Source of the DNA: Actinacidiphila guanduensis
GTDB lineage: Bacteria > Actinomycetota > Actinomycetes > Streptomycetales > Streptomycetaceae
Reading direction: 5' to 3'
DNA: 64,000 bases
NCBI RefSeq assembly: GCF_900103985.1
Contig: NZ_FNIE01000018.1
Location: 62,001-126,000, forward strand
A model generated the notes under the pieces. The model was not told the origin of the DNA, did no database searches, and was given only the letters and a program-made list of their open reading frames with translations. This document shows positions 35,271 to 46,879 of this stretch, piece by piece; position 1 is the first letter of the stretch; the number at the start of each line of letters is the position of its first letter. The translations under genes and the position numbers were made by a program.

Positions 35271-36149
35271 TCAGGCCCGGCCGGCGACCGCCGCCGTGAT
35301 CTCCTCGGTGTAGCGCCGGGCGGCCGCGCGCAGGGCCACCGGGTCCGGGCCGTGCCGCAGCACGTCGCGACTCACGCTGGGCAGCACATTCGCCAGCACC
35401 GGGCCGAAGAGCGCCGGCAGGTCCGCGGGAGTGGCGCCCTGGGCGCCGATGCCCGGGGCGAGCAGGGGGCCGTTGACCGCGAGGTCGGCCGCGGCGGCCG
35501 ACAAAGTTGCGCCCACCACCGCGCCCACCGAACCCAGCGGCCGCGCCCCCACGTTCTCCGCCGCGATGGCGTCCAGCACCGTCTGCGCCACCGACCGCCC
35601 GTCCGCGGCCGTCGCCCGCTGCACCTGCGCGCCCTCCGGGTTCGAGGTCAGGGCGAGCACGAACACCCCGGCGCCGGCGAGCGCGGCTGCATCCAGGGCC
35701 GGGCGCAGAGCGCCGAAGCCGAGGTAGGGGCTGACCGTCACCGCGTCGCTGAACAGCGGCGAGCCGGGATCGAGGTAGGTGGCCGCGTAGGCGGCCATGG
35801 TGGAGCCGATGTCGCCGCGTTTGGCGTCCATCAGCACCAGGGCGCCCCGCTCGCGGGCCTCGGCGACCGCCTTCTCCAGGACGGCGATGCCGCGCGAGCC
35901 GAAGCGCTCGAAGAACGCCGACTGCGGCTTGAAGACCGCCGTGGTCGCGCCCAGCGCCTCCACCACCGTCATGGTGAAGCGCTCCAGGCCGTCCACGTCG
36001 TCGGCCAGGCCCCAGGAGGCCAGCAGCGAGGCGTGCGGGTCGATCCCGACGCACAGCTGCCCGCGGGTGTTCATCGCGCGGTGCAGCCGGGCGCCGAAGG
36101 GCTCGGCGAGCGTCTCGGCATCGGGGAGGCCGCGGCTGTCGGTCGTCAT
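35271..36149 (-). CDS. pyrF: Orotidine-5'-phosphate decarboxylase
   Basis: PyrF converts OMP to UMP, the last step of the pathway. The 292-residue length is typical of the actinobacterial long form. It contains LCVGIDPHASLL, the active-site MDAKRGDIGSTMAAYA with its Asp-Lys-Asp network, and TSNPEGAQVQ. ATG at 36149 overlaps the pyrD stop by four bases. It is the last gene of the leftward pyr operon. Confidence 0.96.
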   Translation of the reverse strand: MTTDSRGLPDAETLAEPFGARLHRAMNTRGQLCVGIDPHASLLASWGLADDVDGLERFTMTVVEALGATTAVFKPQSAFFERFGSRGIAVLEKAVAEARERGALVLMDAKRGDIGSTMAAYAATYLDPGSPLFSDAVTVSPYLGFGALRPALDAAALAGAGVFVLALTSNPEGAQVQRATAADGRSVAQTVLDAIAAENVGARPLGSVGAVVGATLSAAAADLAVNGPLLAPGIGAQGATPADLPALFGPVLANVLPSVSRDVLRHGPDPVALRAAARRYTEEITAAVAGRA

Positions 36150-37249
36150 GCGGGCACCTTCCGGGACTCGGCGCCGACCGCGTCGGCGAGGGTGGCGTAC
36201 GGGCTGGCGGCCAGGCGAGCGGCCAGGCCCTTGTGGACCGAGCGCATCCACAGCGGGCCGCGGTAGATGAAGGCGCTGTAGCCCTGGACGAGCGTGGCTC
36301 CGGCGAGGATGCGCTGCCAGGCGTCCTCGGCGTCCTCGACGCCGCCCACCCCGACCAGCGTGATGCGGTCGCCGACCCGCGCGTACAGCCGGCGCAGCAC
36401 CTCCAGGGAGCGCTCCTTGAGCGGGGCGCCCGACAGTCCGCCGGTCTCGGCGGTCAGGGCCTGCGGGGAGCGCAGGCCGTCCCGGGAGACGGTGGTGTTG
36501 GTGGCGATGATGCCGTCGAGCCCGAGGTCGACGGCGAGGTCGGCGACGGCGTCCACGTCCTCGTCGGCGAGGTCGGGGGCGATTTTGACCAGCAGCGGCA
36601 CCCGGCGGTCCGGCACCGCGCGGTCGGCGGCCGCGCGCACCGCGGTGAGCAGCGGGCGCAGCGCGTCGGTGGCCTGGAGGTTGCGCAGGCCGGGTGTGTT
36701 GGGCGAAGAGACGTTCACGACGAGGTAGTCGGCGTGGGCGGCCAGCCGCTCGGTGGACGTGACGTAGTCGGCGGCGGCCTCGGCCTCGGGGACGGTCTTG
36801 GTCTTGCCGATGTTCACCCCCACCGTGGTGCGGAAGACCGCCCGGCGGGCGGCGAGCCGGGCCGCCACAGCCGCCGAGCCGTCGTTGTTGAAGCCCATCC
36901 GGTTGATCAGCGCGCGGTCGGCGACCAGCCGGAAGAGCCGCCGGGGCGGGTTGCCCGGCTGCCCTTGCGCGGTCACGGTGCCGATCTCCACGTGGTCGAA
37001 GCCGAGCATCGCCAGCCCGTCGATCGCCACGGCGTTCTTGTCGAACCCCGCGGCCAGCCCCACCGGCCCGTGCATGCGCAAGCCCAAAGCCTCCGTGCGC
37101 AGCTCCTTGAACCGCGGCGCCAGGTAGGCGGCGACGAAGGTGCGCAGCACCGGCACCCCGGCAACCAGCCGGATCCAGCCGACGGCCAGCCGATGTGCGG
37201 CCTCGGGGTCCATCCGGCGGAAGAAGAGGCGGAAGAAGAGCGGGTACAT
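36146..37249 (-). CDS. pyrD: Dihydroorotate dehydrogenase (quinone), class 2
   Basis: PyrD oxidises dihydroorotate to orotate, passing electrons to the quinone pool at the membrane. The class 2 N-terminal helix (YPLFFRLFFRRMDPEAAHRLAV) is present. Then come the FMN barrel motifs AAGFDKNAVAIDGLAMLGF, LINRMGFNNDG, VVNVSSPNTPGLR with the catalytic Ser, and GVGGVEDAEDAW. It has 367 residues and an ATGA overlap with pyrF downstream. Confidence 0.97.
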   Translation of the reverse strand: MYPLFFRLFFRRMDPEAAHRLAVGWIRLVAGVPVLRTFVAAYLAPRFKELRTEALGLRMHGPVGLAAGFDKNAVAIDGLAMLGFDHVEIGTVTAQGQPGNPPRRLFRLVADRALINRMGFNNDGSAAVAARLAARRAVFRTTVGVNIGKTKTVPEAEAAADYVTSTERLAAHADYLVVNVSSPNTPGLRNLQATDALRPLLTAVRAAADRAVPDRRVPLLVKIAPDLADEDVDAVADLAVDLGLDGIIATNTTVSRDGLRSPQALTAETGGLSGAPLKERSLEVLRRLYARVGDRITLVGVGGVEDAEDAWQRILAGATLVQGYSAFIYRGPLWMRSVHKGLAARLAASPYATLADAVGAESRKVPA

Positions 37250-37299
37250 GCGGTCGCTTTCGTGGTGCGCGGGCAGGGGCGGTGGGGCCTGGCGGGGTG

Positions 37300-40606
<3,307 letters not shown>

Positions 40607-40614
<8 letters not shown>

Positions 40615-41740
40615 GCTGGCCCTCCATCAGGGACGTGAAGCGGTCGAACAGGTAGGCGGCGTCGTGCGGGCCGGCCGCCGCCTCGGGGTGGTACTGGACG
40701 CTGAAGGCCGGGCGGTCCAGCAGCCGCAGGCCCTCCACCACGTCGTCGTTGAGGCAGACGTGGCTGACCTCGGCGCGGCCGAAGGGGGTGTCGCTGACCT
40801 GGTCCAGGGGCGCGTCCACGGCGAAGCCGTGGTTGTGCGCGGTGACCTCGACCCGGCCGGTGGCGCGGTCCTGCACCGGCTGGTTGATGCCGCGGTGGCC
40901 GTACTTGAGCTTGTAGGTGCCGAAGCCCAGGGCGCGGCCGAGCAGCTGGTTGCCGAAGCAGATGCCGAACAGCGGGGTGCCGCGCTCAAGCACCTCCTGG
41001 ATCACGGTGAGGTCGGCGGTGGCGGGGTCGCCGGGGCCGTTGGACAGGAACACCCCGTCCGGCCCCACCGCGTAGACGTCGGCCGCGGTGGCGGTGGCGG
41101 GCAGCACGTGCACCTCGATGCCCCGCTGGGCCATGCGGTGCGGGGTCATGCCCTTGATGCCGAGGTCGAGCGCGGCCACGGTGAACCGCTTCTCCCCCAG
41201 CGCCGGCACCACGTACGGCTCGGCGGTGGCGACCTCGGCGGACAGGTCCGCGCCGGTCATCTCCGGGGCCTGGCGGACCCGGGCGAGCAGCGCGTCGTCG
41301 GGGGCGAGGGCGGCGCCGGAGAAGATGCCGACCCGCATGGCGCCGCGCTCGCGCAGGTGCCGGGTGAGCGCGCGGGTGTCCACACCGGAGATGCCGACCA
41401 CGCCCTGCGCGGCCAGCTCCTCGTCCAGGCTGCGCCGGGCCCGCCAGCTGGAGGTCACCCGGGCGGGGTCGCGCACCACGTAGCCGGCCACCCAGATGCG
41501 GGAGGACTCCGGGTCCTCGTCGTTGACACCGGTGTTGCCGACGTGCGGGGCGGTCATCACCACGACCTGGCGGTGGTACGAGGGGTCCGTCAGGGTCTCC
41601 TGGTAGCCGGTCATGCCAGTGGAGAACACGGCCTCGCCGAGGGTCTGGCCCTCGGCGCCGTAGGCCCGGCCGCGGAAGGTGCGGCCGTCCTCCAGGACGA
41701 GTACGGCGGGTGCGCCGGCAGCCCGTGCGGAGGTCGTCAT
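40607..41740 (-). CDS. carA: Carbamoyl-phosphate synthase, small (glutaminase) subunit
   Basis: CarA hydrolyses glutamine and channels ammonia to CarB. The 377-residue protein has the N-terminal CPSase domain (ALVLEDGRTFRGRAYG-type start, TGMTGYQETLTDPSY). The class I glutaminase domain has the catalytic Cys in FGICFGNQLLG and the His/Glu in SVQYHPEAAAGP. It overlaps both its neighbours (ATGA with the upstream membrane gene, eight bases with carB), consistent with tight co-translation. Confidence 0.97.
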
Positions 41741-42492
41741 CGTGCGCCTTCCTTGTCGTCGGCAGTGGTGGCAGTGGTGCTGGCAGTGGTGCTGGCAGAT
41801 GTGGTGGCGGCGGCTGCCCGGGCGGGGGCGGTGTCCGCGCCGGTGGGGGCGCCCTGTGCTTCCTCGTGTGCCCCCTGCGCCTGACGCGTGTCGCCGCCGG
41901 TCGTACGGGTCAGGGCCGCCACCCAGGCGGCGTGCTCTGCGGCGTGCTCGGAGCGGAACCCGGAGTCGATCAGGGTGCCGCCGTGCTCCCAGGTGACCAC
42001 GAGCAGGCCGCCCTCGGGGAGCACCTTCCCCGCGATGGCCCGGTCGAGGCGGGCGCCGCGCAGGGCGGCCGCGGGCACGAAGAAGCCCGGGGCACCGGTG
42101 CGCTCCACGAGCAGGCCCTGCGCCGTGAGGGTGAGCTGGGCCCGGCTGCGCACGCCCAGGCCGTGGGCGACGATGCGGTCCAGCCACTGCCCGGCGGTGG
42201 TGGAGCCGTGGTAGCGGCCCGCCAGGGTGAGCAGGGCGGCTCCGGGCTCCTCGGGCGGCTGCGGCAGGGCGGGCAGGCCGCCCTGCAGGGTGCGGCGCCA
42301 CTGCCAGCCCTGGCGCATCAGCCAGTAGACCAGCGCGACGAACAGCCCGAGGCCGACCACCCACCCGATCCGGTCCGACCAGTGGGTGACCTTCGCGGAG
42401 TGCTTGCCGCCGTCGGCCGCGAGCGCGGTGAGCCGGCCCTGCACGGCGGGCGCGAGGTGGGCGAGAGGGTGGGGGTGCGTCGGTGCCGTCAT
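41737..42492 (-). CDS. Membrane protein of unknown function inside the pyr operon (PH-like)
   Basis: I recognise this as the hypothetical membrane protein conserved between pyrC and carA in actinobacteria, not as an enzyme. Of 251 residues, about 42-62 form one transmembrane helix (IGWVVGLGLFVALVYWLM). Residues about 80-205 look like a beta-rich PH-like domain (GVRSRAQLTLTAQGLLVERT, LLVVTWEHGGTLIDSGFR). The last ~45 residues are Ala/Thr/Ser-rich, encoded by GTGCTGGCAGTG-type tandem repeats. ATGA overlaps on both sides bind it firmly into the operon. Confidence 0.8.
   Translation of the reverse strand: MTAPTHPHPLAHLAPAVQGRLTALAADGGKHSAKVTHWSDRIGWVVGLGLFVALVYWLMRQGWQWRRTLQGGLPALPQPPEEPGAALLTLAGRYHGSTTAGQWLDRIVAHGLGVRSRAQLTLTAQGLLVERTGAPGFFVPAAALRGARLDRAIAGKVLPEGGLLVVTWEHGGTLIDSGFRSEHAAEHAAWVAALTRTTGGDTRQAQGAHEEAQGAPTGADTAPARAAAATTSASTTASTTATTADDKEGAR
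41758..41805 (-). repeat. Short tandem repeat in the tail of the pyr-operon membrane gene
   Basis: Units of GGCAGTGGTGCT recur three to four times and encode ASTTASTTATTA. The repeat probably varies in length between strains. Confidence 0.6.
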
Positions 42493-43784
42493 GCGAGCTT
42501 CCCGTCCTGGACCGTGGCGCGGCCCCGCAGGTAGGTCGCGACGACCCGGCCGGGCAGCTCGCGGCCCTCGTAGGGGGTGTTGCGGCTGCGGGAGGCGAAG
42601 CCTGCGGGATTGACGGTCCCACGGTATGCGGGGTCCAGCAGCACCAGGTTCGCGGGCTCGCCCGCGGCGATCGGGCGGCCGTGGCCGGCGAGCCGGCCGA
42701 TGGCGGCGGGCCGGGTGGACATCCGGTCGGCGACGCCGGCCCAGTCCAGCAGCCCGGTGTCGACCATGGTGTGCTGCACCACCGACAGCGCGGTCTCCAG
42801 GCCGATCATGCCCATCGCGGCCGCGGACCACTCGCAGTCCTTGTCCTCGTGCGGGTGGGGCGCGTGGTCGGTGGCGACGCAGTCGATGGTGCCGTCGGCC
42901 AGCGCCTCGCGCAGCGCGATCACATCGGCCTCGGTGCGCAGCGGCGGGTTGACCTTGTAGACGGGGTCGAAGGTGCGCACCAGCTCGTCGGTGAGCAGCA
43001 GGTGGTGCGGAGTGACCTCGGCGGTCACCGCCCAGCCCTTGGACTTCGCCCAGCGCACCAGCTCCACCGAGCCGGCCGTCGACAGGTGGCAGATGTGCAC
43101 GCGGGAGCCGACGTGGGCGGCGAGCAGCAGGTCGCGGGCGATGATGGACTCCTCGGCGACGGCCGGCCATCCGGTCAGGCCCAGCTCGCCGGAGACGGTG
43201 CCCTCGTTCATCTGGGCGCCCTCGGTCAGCCGCGGCTCCTGGGCGTGCTGGGCGACGACGCCGTCGAACGCCTTCACGTACTCCAGCGCGCGCCGCATGA
43301 TCACCGCGTCGTCCACGCACTTGCCGTCGTCGGAGAACACCCGCACCTGGGCGGCGGAGTCGGCCATGGCGCCCAGTTCGGCCAGCTTCTTGCCCTCCAG
43401 GCCGACGGTGACGGCGCCGACCGGCTGCACGTCGCAGTAGCCGGACTCGCGGCCCAGCCGCCAGACCTGCTCCACGACGCCGGCGGTGTCGGCGACGGGG
43501 AAGGTGTTCGCCATGGCGTGCACGGCGGTGTAGCCGCCGGCCGCGGCGGCCCGGGTGCCGGTCAGGACGGTCTCGGAGTCCTCGCGGCCGGGCTCGCGCA
43601 GGTGGGTGTGCAGGTCGACCAGGCCGGGCAGCAGCACCAGGCCGTCGGCCTCGACGACATCGACGACATCAGCGCCGTCGGTGCCGAGGCCGCTGCCCAC
43701 CGCGGCGACGATTTCGCCGTCGATCAGCACGTCCTGCGCCTCACCGCCGAGCAGCCGGGCACCGCGGATCAGGGTCTTGCTCAT
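42489..43784 (-). CDS. pyrC: Dihydroorotase
   Basis: PyrC cyclises carbamoyl aspartate. The 431-residue class I enzyme shows the metal ligands in LVDLHTHLREPG, SDDGKCVDD, HICHLSTAGSVE and CVATDHAPHPHEDK. The ATG at 43784 gives the family N-terminus MSKTLIRGARLLGG. A GTG six bases earlier (43790) has a better spacing to AGGAG and could be used instead. It is coupled to the membrane gene by an ATGA overlap, and its start region overlaps the pyrB stop. Confidence 0.96.
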   Translation of the reverse strand: MSKTLIRGARLLGGEAQDVLIDGEIVAAVGSGLGTDGADVVDVVEADGLVLLPGLVDLHTHLREPGREDSETVLTGTRAAAAGGYTAVHAMANTFPVADTAGVVEQVWRLGRESGYCDVQPVGAVTVGLEGKKLAELGAMADSAAQVRVFSDDGKCVDDAVIMRRALEYVKAFDGVVAQHAQEPRLTEGAQMNEGTVSGELGLTGWPAVAEESIIARDLLLAAHVGSRVHICHLSTAGSVELVRWAKSKGWAVTAEVTPHHLLLTDELVRTFDPVYKVNPPLRTEADVIALREALADGTIDCVATDHAPHPHEDKDCEWSAAAMGMIGLETALSVVQHTMVDTGLLDWAGVADRMSTRPAAIGRLAGHGRPIAAGEPANLVLLDPAYRGTVNPAGFASRSRNTPYEGRELPGRVVATYLRGRATVQDGKLA

Positions 43785-43786
43785 GG

Positions 43787-44773
43787 TCACTTGCTCTCCT
43801 CGGTGCGGGTGGCGGCGGTGGCGGCCGCGGGGGCGACGGCCGGTTCTGAGCCGCCGAGCAGCAGGTACAGGACGGCCATGCGGGTGCTGACGCCGTTGGC
43901 GACCTGTTCGACGGCGGTGCAGCGCGGCGAGTCGGCGACCTCGGCGGTGATCTCCATGCCGCGGTTCATCGGTCCGGGGTGCATGACGATGGCGTGCTCG
44001 GGCAGGGCCGCCATCCGCAGCCCGTCCAGGCCGTAGCGGCGGGCGTACTCGCGCTCGGTGGGGAAGAACGCGGCGTTCATCCGCTCGCGCTGGACCCGCA
44101 GCATCATCACGGCGTCGGACTTGGCGAGCACCGCGTCCAGGTCGTAGGAGACCTGGCAGGGCCAGCGCTCGACGCCGATGGGCAGCAGGGTGGGCGGGGC
44201 CACGAGCGTGACCTCGGCCCCCAGGGTGGTCAGCAGCAGCACATTGGAGCGGGCCACCCTGCTGTGCAGCACGTCGCCGACGACGGTGATCCGGCGGCCG
44301 TTCAGGTCGCGGCCCGGCCCGGACAAGTGGCGGCGCAGGGTGAAGGCGTCCAGCAGCGCCTGGGTGGGGTGCTCGTGGGTGCCGTCGCCGGCGTTGACCA
44401 CGGAGGCGTTGATCCAGCCGGAGGCGGCCAGCCGGTGCGGGGCCCCGGAGGAGGGGTGCCGGATGACGACGGCGTCGGCTCCCATCGCCTCCAGGGTGAG
44501 CGCGGTGTCCTTCAGCGACTCGCCCTTGGAGACCGAGGAGCCCTTGGCGGAGAAGTTGATGACGTCGGCGGACAGCCGCTTGGCGGCGGCCTCGAAGGAG
44601 ATCCGGGTGCGGGTGGAGTCCTCGAAGAACAGGTTGACGACGGTCCGGCCGCGCAGGGTGGGCAGTTTCTTGATCGGCCGGTCGGCGACGCGGGCCATCT
44701 CCTCGGCGGTGTCGAGCACGAGGAGGGCGTCGTCGCGGGTCAGGTCGGCGGCCGAGATCAGGTGGCGCTTCAT
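43787..44773 (-). CDS. pyrB: Aspartate carbamoyltransferase, catalytic subunit
   Basis: PyrB condenses carbamoyl phosphate with aspartate. The 328-residue protein has the carbamoyl-phosphate loop FFEDSTRTRISFE, the SSVSKGESLKDT loop and HPTQALLDAFTL. The aspartate-side VQRERMN and the domain closure HPGPMNRGMEI are present. A short Ala/Thr-rich tail is extra. No pyrI is present. The 139-base gap to pyrR holds a GAGGCGCCTC palindrome followed by ATTTTC (complementary strand, about 44886-44905). Confidence 0.97.
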   Translation of the reverse strand: MKRHLISAADLTRDDALLVLDTAEEMARVADRPIKKLPTLRGRTVVNLFFEDSTRTRISFEAAAKRLSADVINFSAKGSSVSKGESLKDTALTLEAMGADAVVIRHPSSGAPHRLAASGWINASVVNAGDGTHEHPTQALLDAFTLRRHLSGPGRDLNGRRITVVGDVLHSRVARSNVLLLTTLGAEVTLVAPPTLLPIGVERWPCQVSYDLDAVLAKSDAVMMLRVQRERMNAAFFPTEREYARRYGLDGLRMAALPEHAIVMHPGPMNRGMEITAEVADSPRCTAVEQVANGVSTRMAVLYLLLGGSEPAVAPAAATAATRTEESK

Positions 44774-44912
44774 ACGGGTGACTCCGGAGGGGCTGGTGCG
44801 GGCCGGGCGGTGCCGGGGTGCGGGTGGGCGCACGGGGGCGCCGCGGGGCCGGCCGGGCCGGCGGGGGATGCCGCGTGGGCGCCGAAAATGCGAGGCGCCT
44901 CGTGCGGGGACG

Positions 44913-45596
44913 CTAGCGGGCGGGGGCGTCGCTGCGGGCGTCCGCGCCCGGGCCGCCGTGCGCGTCCTGCCGGCTGTCGTTCCGGCTCTCCTTCTGCCCC
45001 AGCAGCACGCTGTCGCGGCCGTCCTCCTCGGCGAGCAGCACCTTGACGGTCTCGCGCAGGGAGGTGGGCAGGTTCTTGCCGACGTAGTCCGCGCGGATCG
45101 GCAGCTCGCGGTGGCCGCGGTCGACCAGGACGGCCAGCTGTACGGCGCGGGGGCGGCCGATGTCGCCGAGGGCGTCGAGCGCGGCCCTGATGGTGCGGCC
45201 GGAGAAGAGCACGTCGTCGACGAGGACGACCAGGCGGCCGTCGACCCCGTCGCCGGGGATCTCGGTGCGGGCCAGGGCACGCGGGGGGTGCAGCCGCAGG
45301 TCGTCGCGGTACATCGTGATGTCCAGCGAGCCGACCTGGGTGGGGCGGCCGGTGATCCCGGTGAGCTTGTCGGCCAGCCGGCGGGCGAGGAAGACCCCGC
45401 GGGTGGGGATGCCGAGGAGCACCACGTCGTCGGCGCCCTTGGCGCGTTCGACGATCTCGTGGGCGATGCGGGTGAGCACCCGGGCGATGTCGGGCGCCTC
45501 CAGCACGGGCCGGGCCGGCGCCGGGAGGTCGGCCGCTGCGGCCTGGGCCTGGGCGGCGCCCGTGGGCCCCGCCGTACTGCTGTGGTTCTCGACCAT
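44913..45596 (-). CDS. pyrR: Pyrimidine operon regulator PyrR
   Basis: PyrR binds UMP/UTP and the leader RNA of the pyr operon, and often has weak uracil phosphoribosyltransferase activity. The 227-residue protein has the PRPP loop LVVLVDDVLFSGRTIRAAL and the RNA-binding region with GIPTRGVFLARRLADKL and SLDITMYRDDL. The N-terminal 30 and C-terminal 25 residues are low-complexity extensions. ATG at 45596 is nine bases from an AAGGAGGT site. The PyrR-binding hairpin lies directly upstream of that site, so autoregulation is likely. Confidence 0.95.
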   Translation of the reverse strand: MVENHSSTAGPTGAAQAQAAAADLPAPARPVLEAPDIARVLTRIAHEIVERAKGADDVVLLGIPTRGVFLARRLADKLTGITGRPTQVGSLDITMYRDDLRLHPPRALARTEIPGDGVDGRLVVLVDDVLFSGRTIRAALDALGDIGRPRAVQLAVLVDRGHRELPIRADYVGKNLPTSLRETVKVLLAEEDGRDSVLLGQKESRNDSRQDAHGGPGADARSDAPAR

Positions 45597-45613
45597 GGGT
45601 CGGGGACCTCCTT

Positions 45614-45634
45614 CCCCGCCTCACGGGACGGGTG
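45614..45634 (-). promoter_or_regulatory. Predicted PyrR-binding RNA hairpin next to the pyrR ribosome binding site
   Basis: On the complementary strand the leader reads CACCCGUCCCGUGAGGCGGG. It contains the conserved PyrR binding-loop core UCCNGNGAGGY, with flanking CCCG/GCGGG able to pair. Its 3' side abuts the AAGGAGGU ribosome binding site (45606-45613). No terminator/antiterminator pair is visible, so translational repression, as described for mycobacterial PyrR, is the likely mode. Confidence 0.75.
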
Positions 45635-45661
45635 TTAAAGGACGTCTGGGGGTACCCGGCC

Positions 45662-45667
45662 ACCGTA
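45662..45667 (-). promoter_or_regulatory. Possible extended -10 of the pyr operon promoter
   Basis: TGGTACGGT on the complementary strand gives a TANNNT -10 with an extended TG. A start about seven bases downstream would give a ~58-base leader containing the PyrR site. No good -35 is seen. Confidence 0.4.
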
Positions 45668-45716
45668 CCAGGTGACCGGGACGGCGCAGGTCAGGCACCG
45701 GTCGGCCCTTCCCGGC

Positions 45717-45746
45717 TTGACGGGCCCGGATTACGCTGCGTAACCT
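45717..45746 (+). promoter_or_regulatory. bldD promoter
   Basis: TTGACG (45717-45722) and TAACCT (45741-45746) are 18 bases apart, about 37 bases before the bldD start. The BldD-type site overlaps the expected transcription start. Confidence 0.65.
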
Positions 45747-45749
45747 CAC

Positions 45750-45760
45750 AGTGAGTCACC
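45750..45760 (+). promoter_or_regulatory. BldD-binding site (autoregulatory)
   Basis: AGTGAGTCACC matches the BldD pattern AGTGA-(N)-TCACC, within the symmetrical context CTCACAGTGAGTCACC. It lies immediately after the bldD -10. BldD is known to repress its own gene in S. coelicolor. Confidence 0.75.
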
Positions 45761-45782
45761 GAGTTTTCGTCCGGGGAGCCAT

Positions 45783-46283
45783 ATGTCCAGCGATTACGCC
45801 AAACAGCTCGGAGCAAAACTCCGGGCCATCCGCACGCAACAGGGCCTTTCTCTGCACGGCGTCGAGGAGAAGTCCCAGGGCCGCTGGAAGGCAGTGGTCG
45901 TGGGCTCCTACGAGCGGGGGGACCGCGCGGTCACCGTCCAGCGCCTCGCCGAGCTCGCCGACTTCTACGGGGTCCCGGTCCAGGAGCTGCTGCCCGGCAC
46001 GACGCCCGGCGGCGCCGCCGAGCCGCCGCCGAAGCTGGTGCTCGACCTGGAGCGGCTCGCGCAGGTGCCGCCGGAGAAGGCCGGCCCGCTGCAGCGCTAC
46101 GCGGCCACCATCCAGAGCCAGCGCGGCGACTACAACGGCAAGGTGCTCTCCATCCGCCAGGACGACCTGCGCACCCTCGCCGTGATCTACGACCAGTCGC
46201 CTTCGGTTCTCACCGAGCAGCTGATCTCCTGGGGAGTGCTCGACGCCGACGCGCGCCGTGCGGTCCAGCACGAGGAGAACTAG
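45783..46283 (+). CDS. bldD: Developmental master regulator BldD
   Basis: BldD represses sporulation genes during vegetative growth when dimerised by tetrameric c-di-GMP. The 166-residue protein has an N-terminal XRE-type helix-turn-helix (about 8-70). The C-terminal domain holds the exact c-di-GMP signature Arg114-Gly-Asp116 and Arg125-Gln-Asp-Asp128 (QRGDYNGKVLSIRQDD). GGGGAG lies four bases before the ATG. It is divergent from pyrR and is followed by a strong terminator. The sequence is that of a fully functional BldD. Confidence 0.98.
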   Translation: MSSDYAKQLGAKLRAIRTQQGLSLHGVEEKSQGRWKAVVVGSYERGDRAVTVQRLAELADFYGVPVQELLPGTTPGGAAEPPPKLVLDLERLAQVPPEKAGPLQRYAATIQSQRGDYNGKVLSIRQDDLRTLAVIYDQSPSVLTEQLISWGVLDADARRAVQHEEN

Positions 46284-46315
46284 CCGCCGCGACGGCCCAC
46301 ACCCGCAGAAACGTA

Positions 46316-46367
46316 CCCTCGCCCGGTGCGGCGTCCTCCGTACGGAGGGCGCGGCACCGGGCGAGGG
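46316..46367. terminator. Bidirectional terminator between bldD and nusB
   Basis: CCCTCGCCCGGTGC and GCACCGGGCGAGGG form a perfect 14-base outer stem. An inner CTCCGTACGGAG palindrome caps it. It sits between convergent genes. Confidence 0.9.
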
Positions 46368-46451
46368 CGTGTGTACGGCTTCCCGCGGGGCTGCTGGGCC
46401 GGTGTGGAGCCCTGCGGGGCCCTGCGGGGCTTGGCCCCGGGCCCAGCGGCC

Positions 46452-46877
46452 CTAGCGGCCCAGGGTCGGCTTGAGTTCCATCAGCCGGCCGAGCAGGCCG
46501 TTGACGAACGACGGGGACTCGTCGGTGGAGAACTCCTTGGCGAGCTGCACGGCCTCGTCGAGGACCACCGCGTCCGGGACGTCGTCCTCCCAGATCAGCT
46601 CGTAGGTGCCCAGCCGCAGCACGTTGCGGTCCACGGTGGGCATCCGGTCCAGGGTCCAGCCGACCGCGTAGCCCGAGAGCAGTTCGTCGATCCGCGCGGC
46701 GTGCTCGGAGTACCCCTGGACCAGCTGCTTCGTGTACTCGGTGACCGGCGGCTGCCGGTCGTCGGTCCGCGCGAGCCGGATCCAGTCCGCCATGACGGCC
46801 GTGGGGGCGGCGCCCCGCTGCTCGGCCTCGAAGAGGATCTGGAAGGCGCGCTTGCGGGCCTTGTTGCGGGCAGCCAC
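46452..46877 (-). CDS. nusB: Transcription antitermination factor NusB
   Basis: NusB pairs with S10 in rRNA antitermination. The 141-residue all-helical protein begins (GTG) AARNKARKRAFQILFEAEQRG, with the basic N-terminal helix for boxA RNA. It contains DRMPTVDRNVLRLGTYELIW and AVVLDEAVQLAKEFSTDESPSFVNGLL. It starts two bases after the efp stop, so the two are co-expressed. Confidence 0.96.
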   Translation of the reverse strand: MAARNKARKRAFQILFEAEQRGAAPTAVMADWIRLARTDDRQPPVTEYTKQLVQGYSEHAARIDELLSGYAVGWTLDRMPTVDRNVLRLGTYELIWEDDVPDAVVLDEAVQLAKEFSTDESPSFVNGLLGRLMELKPTLGR

Positions 46878-46879
46878 GG

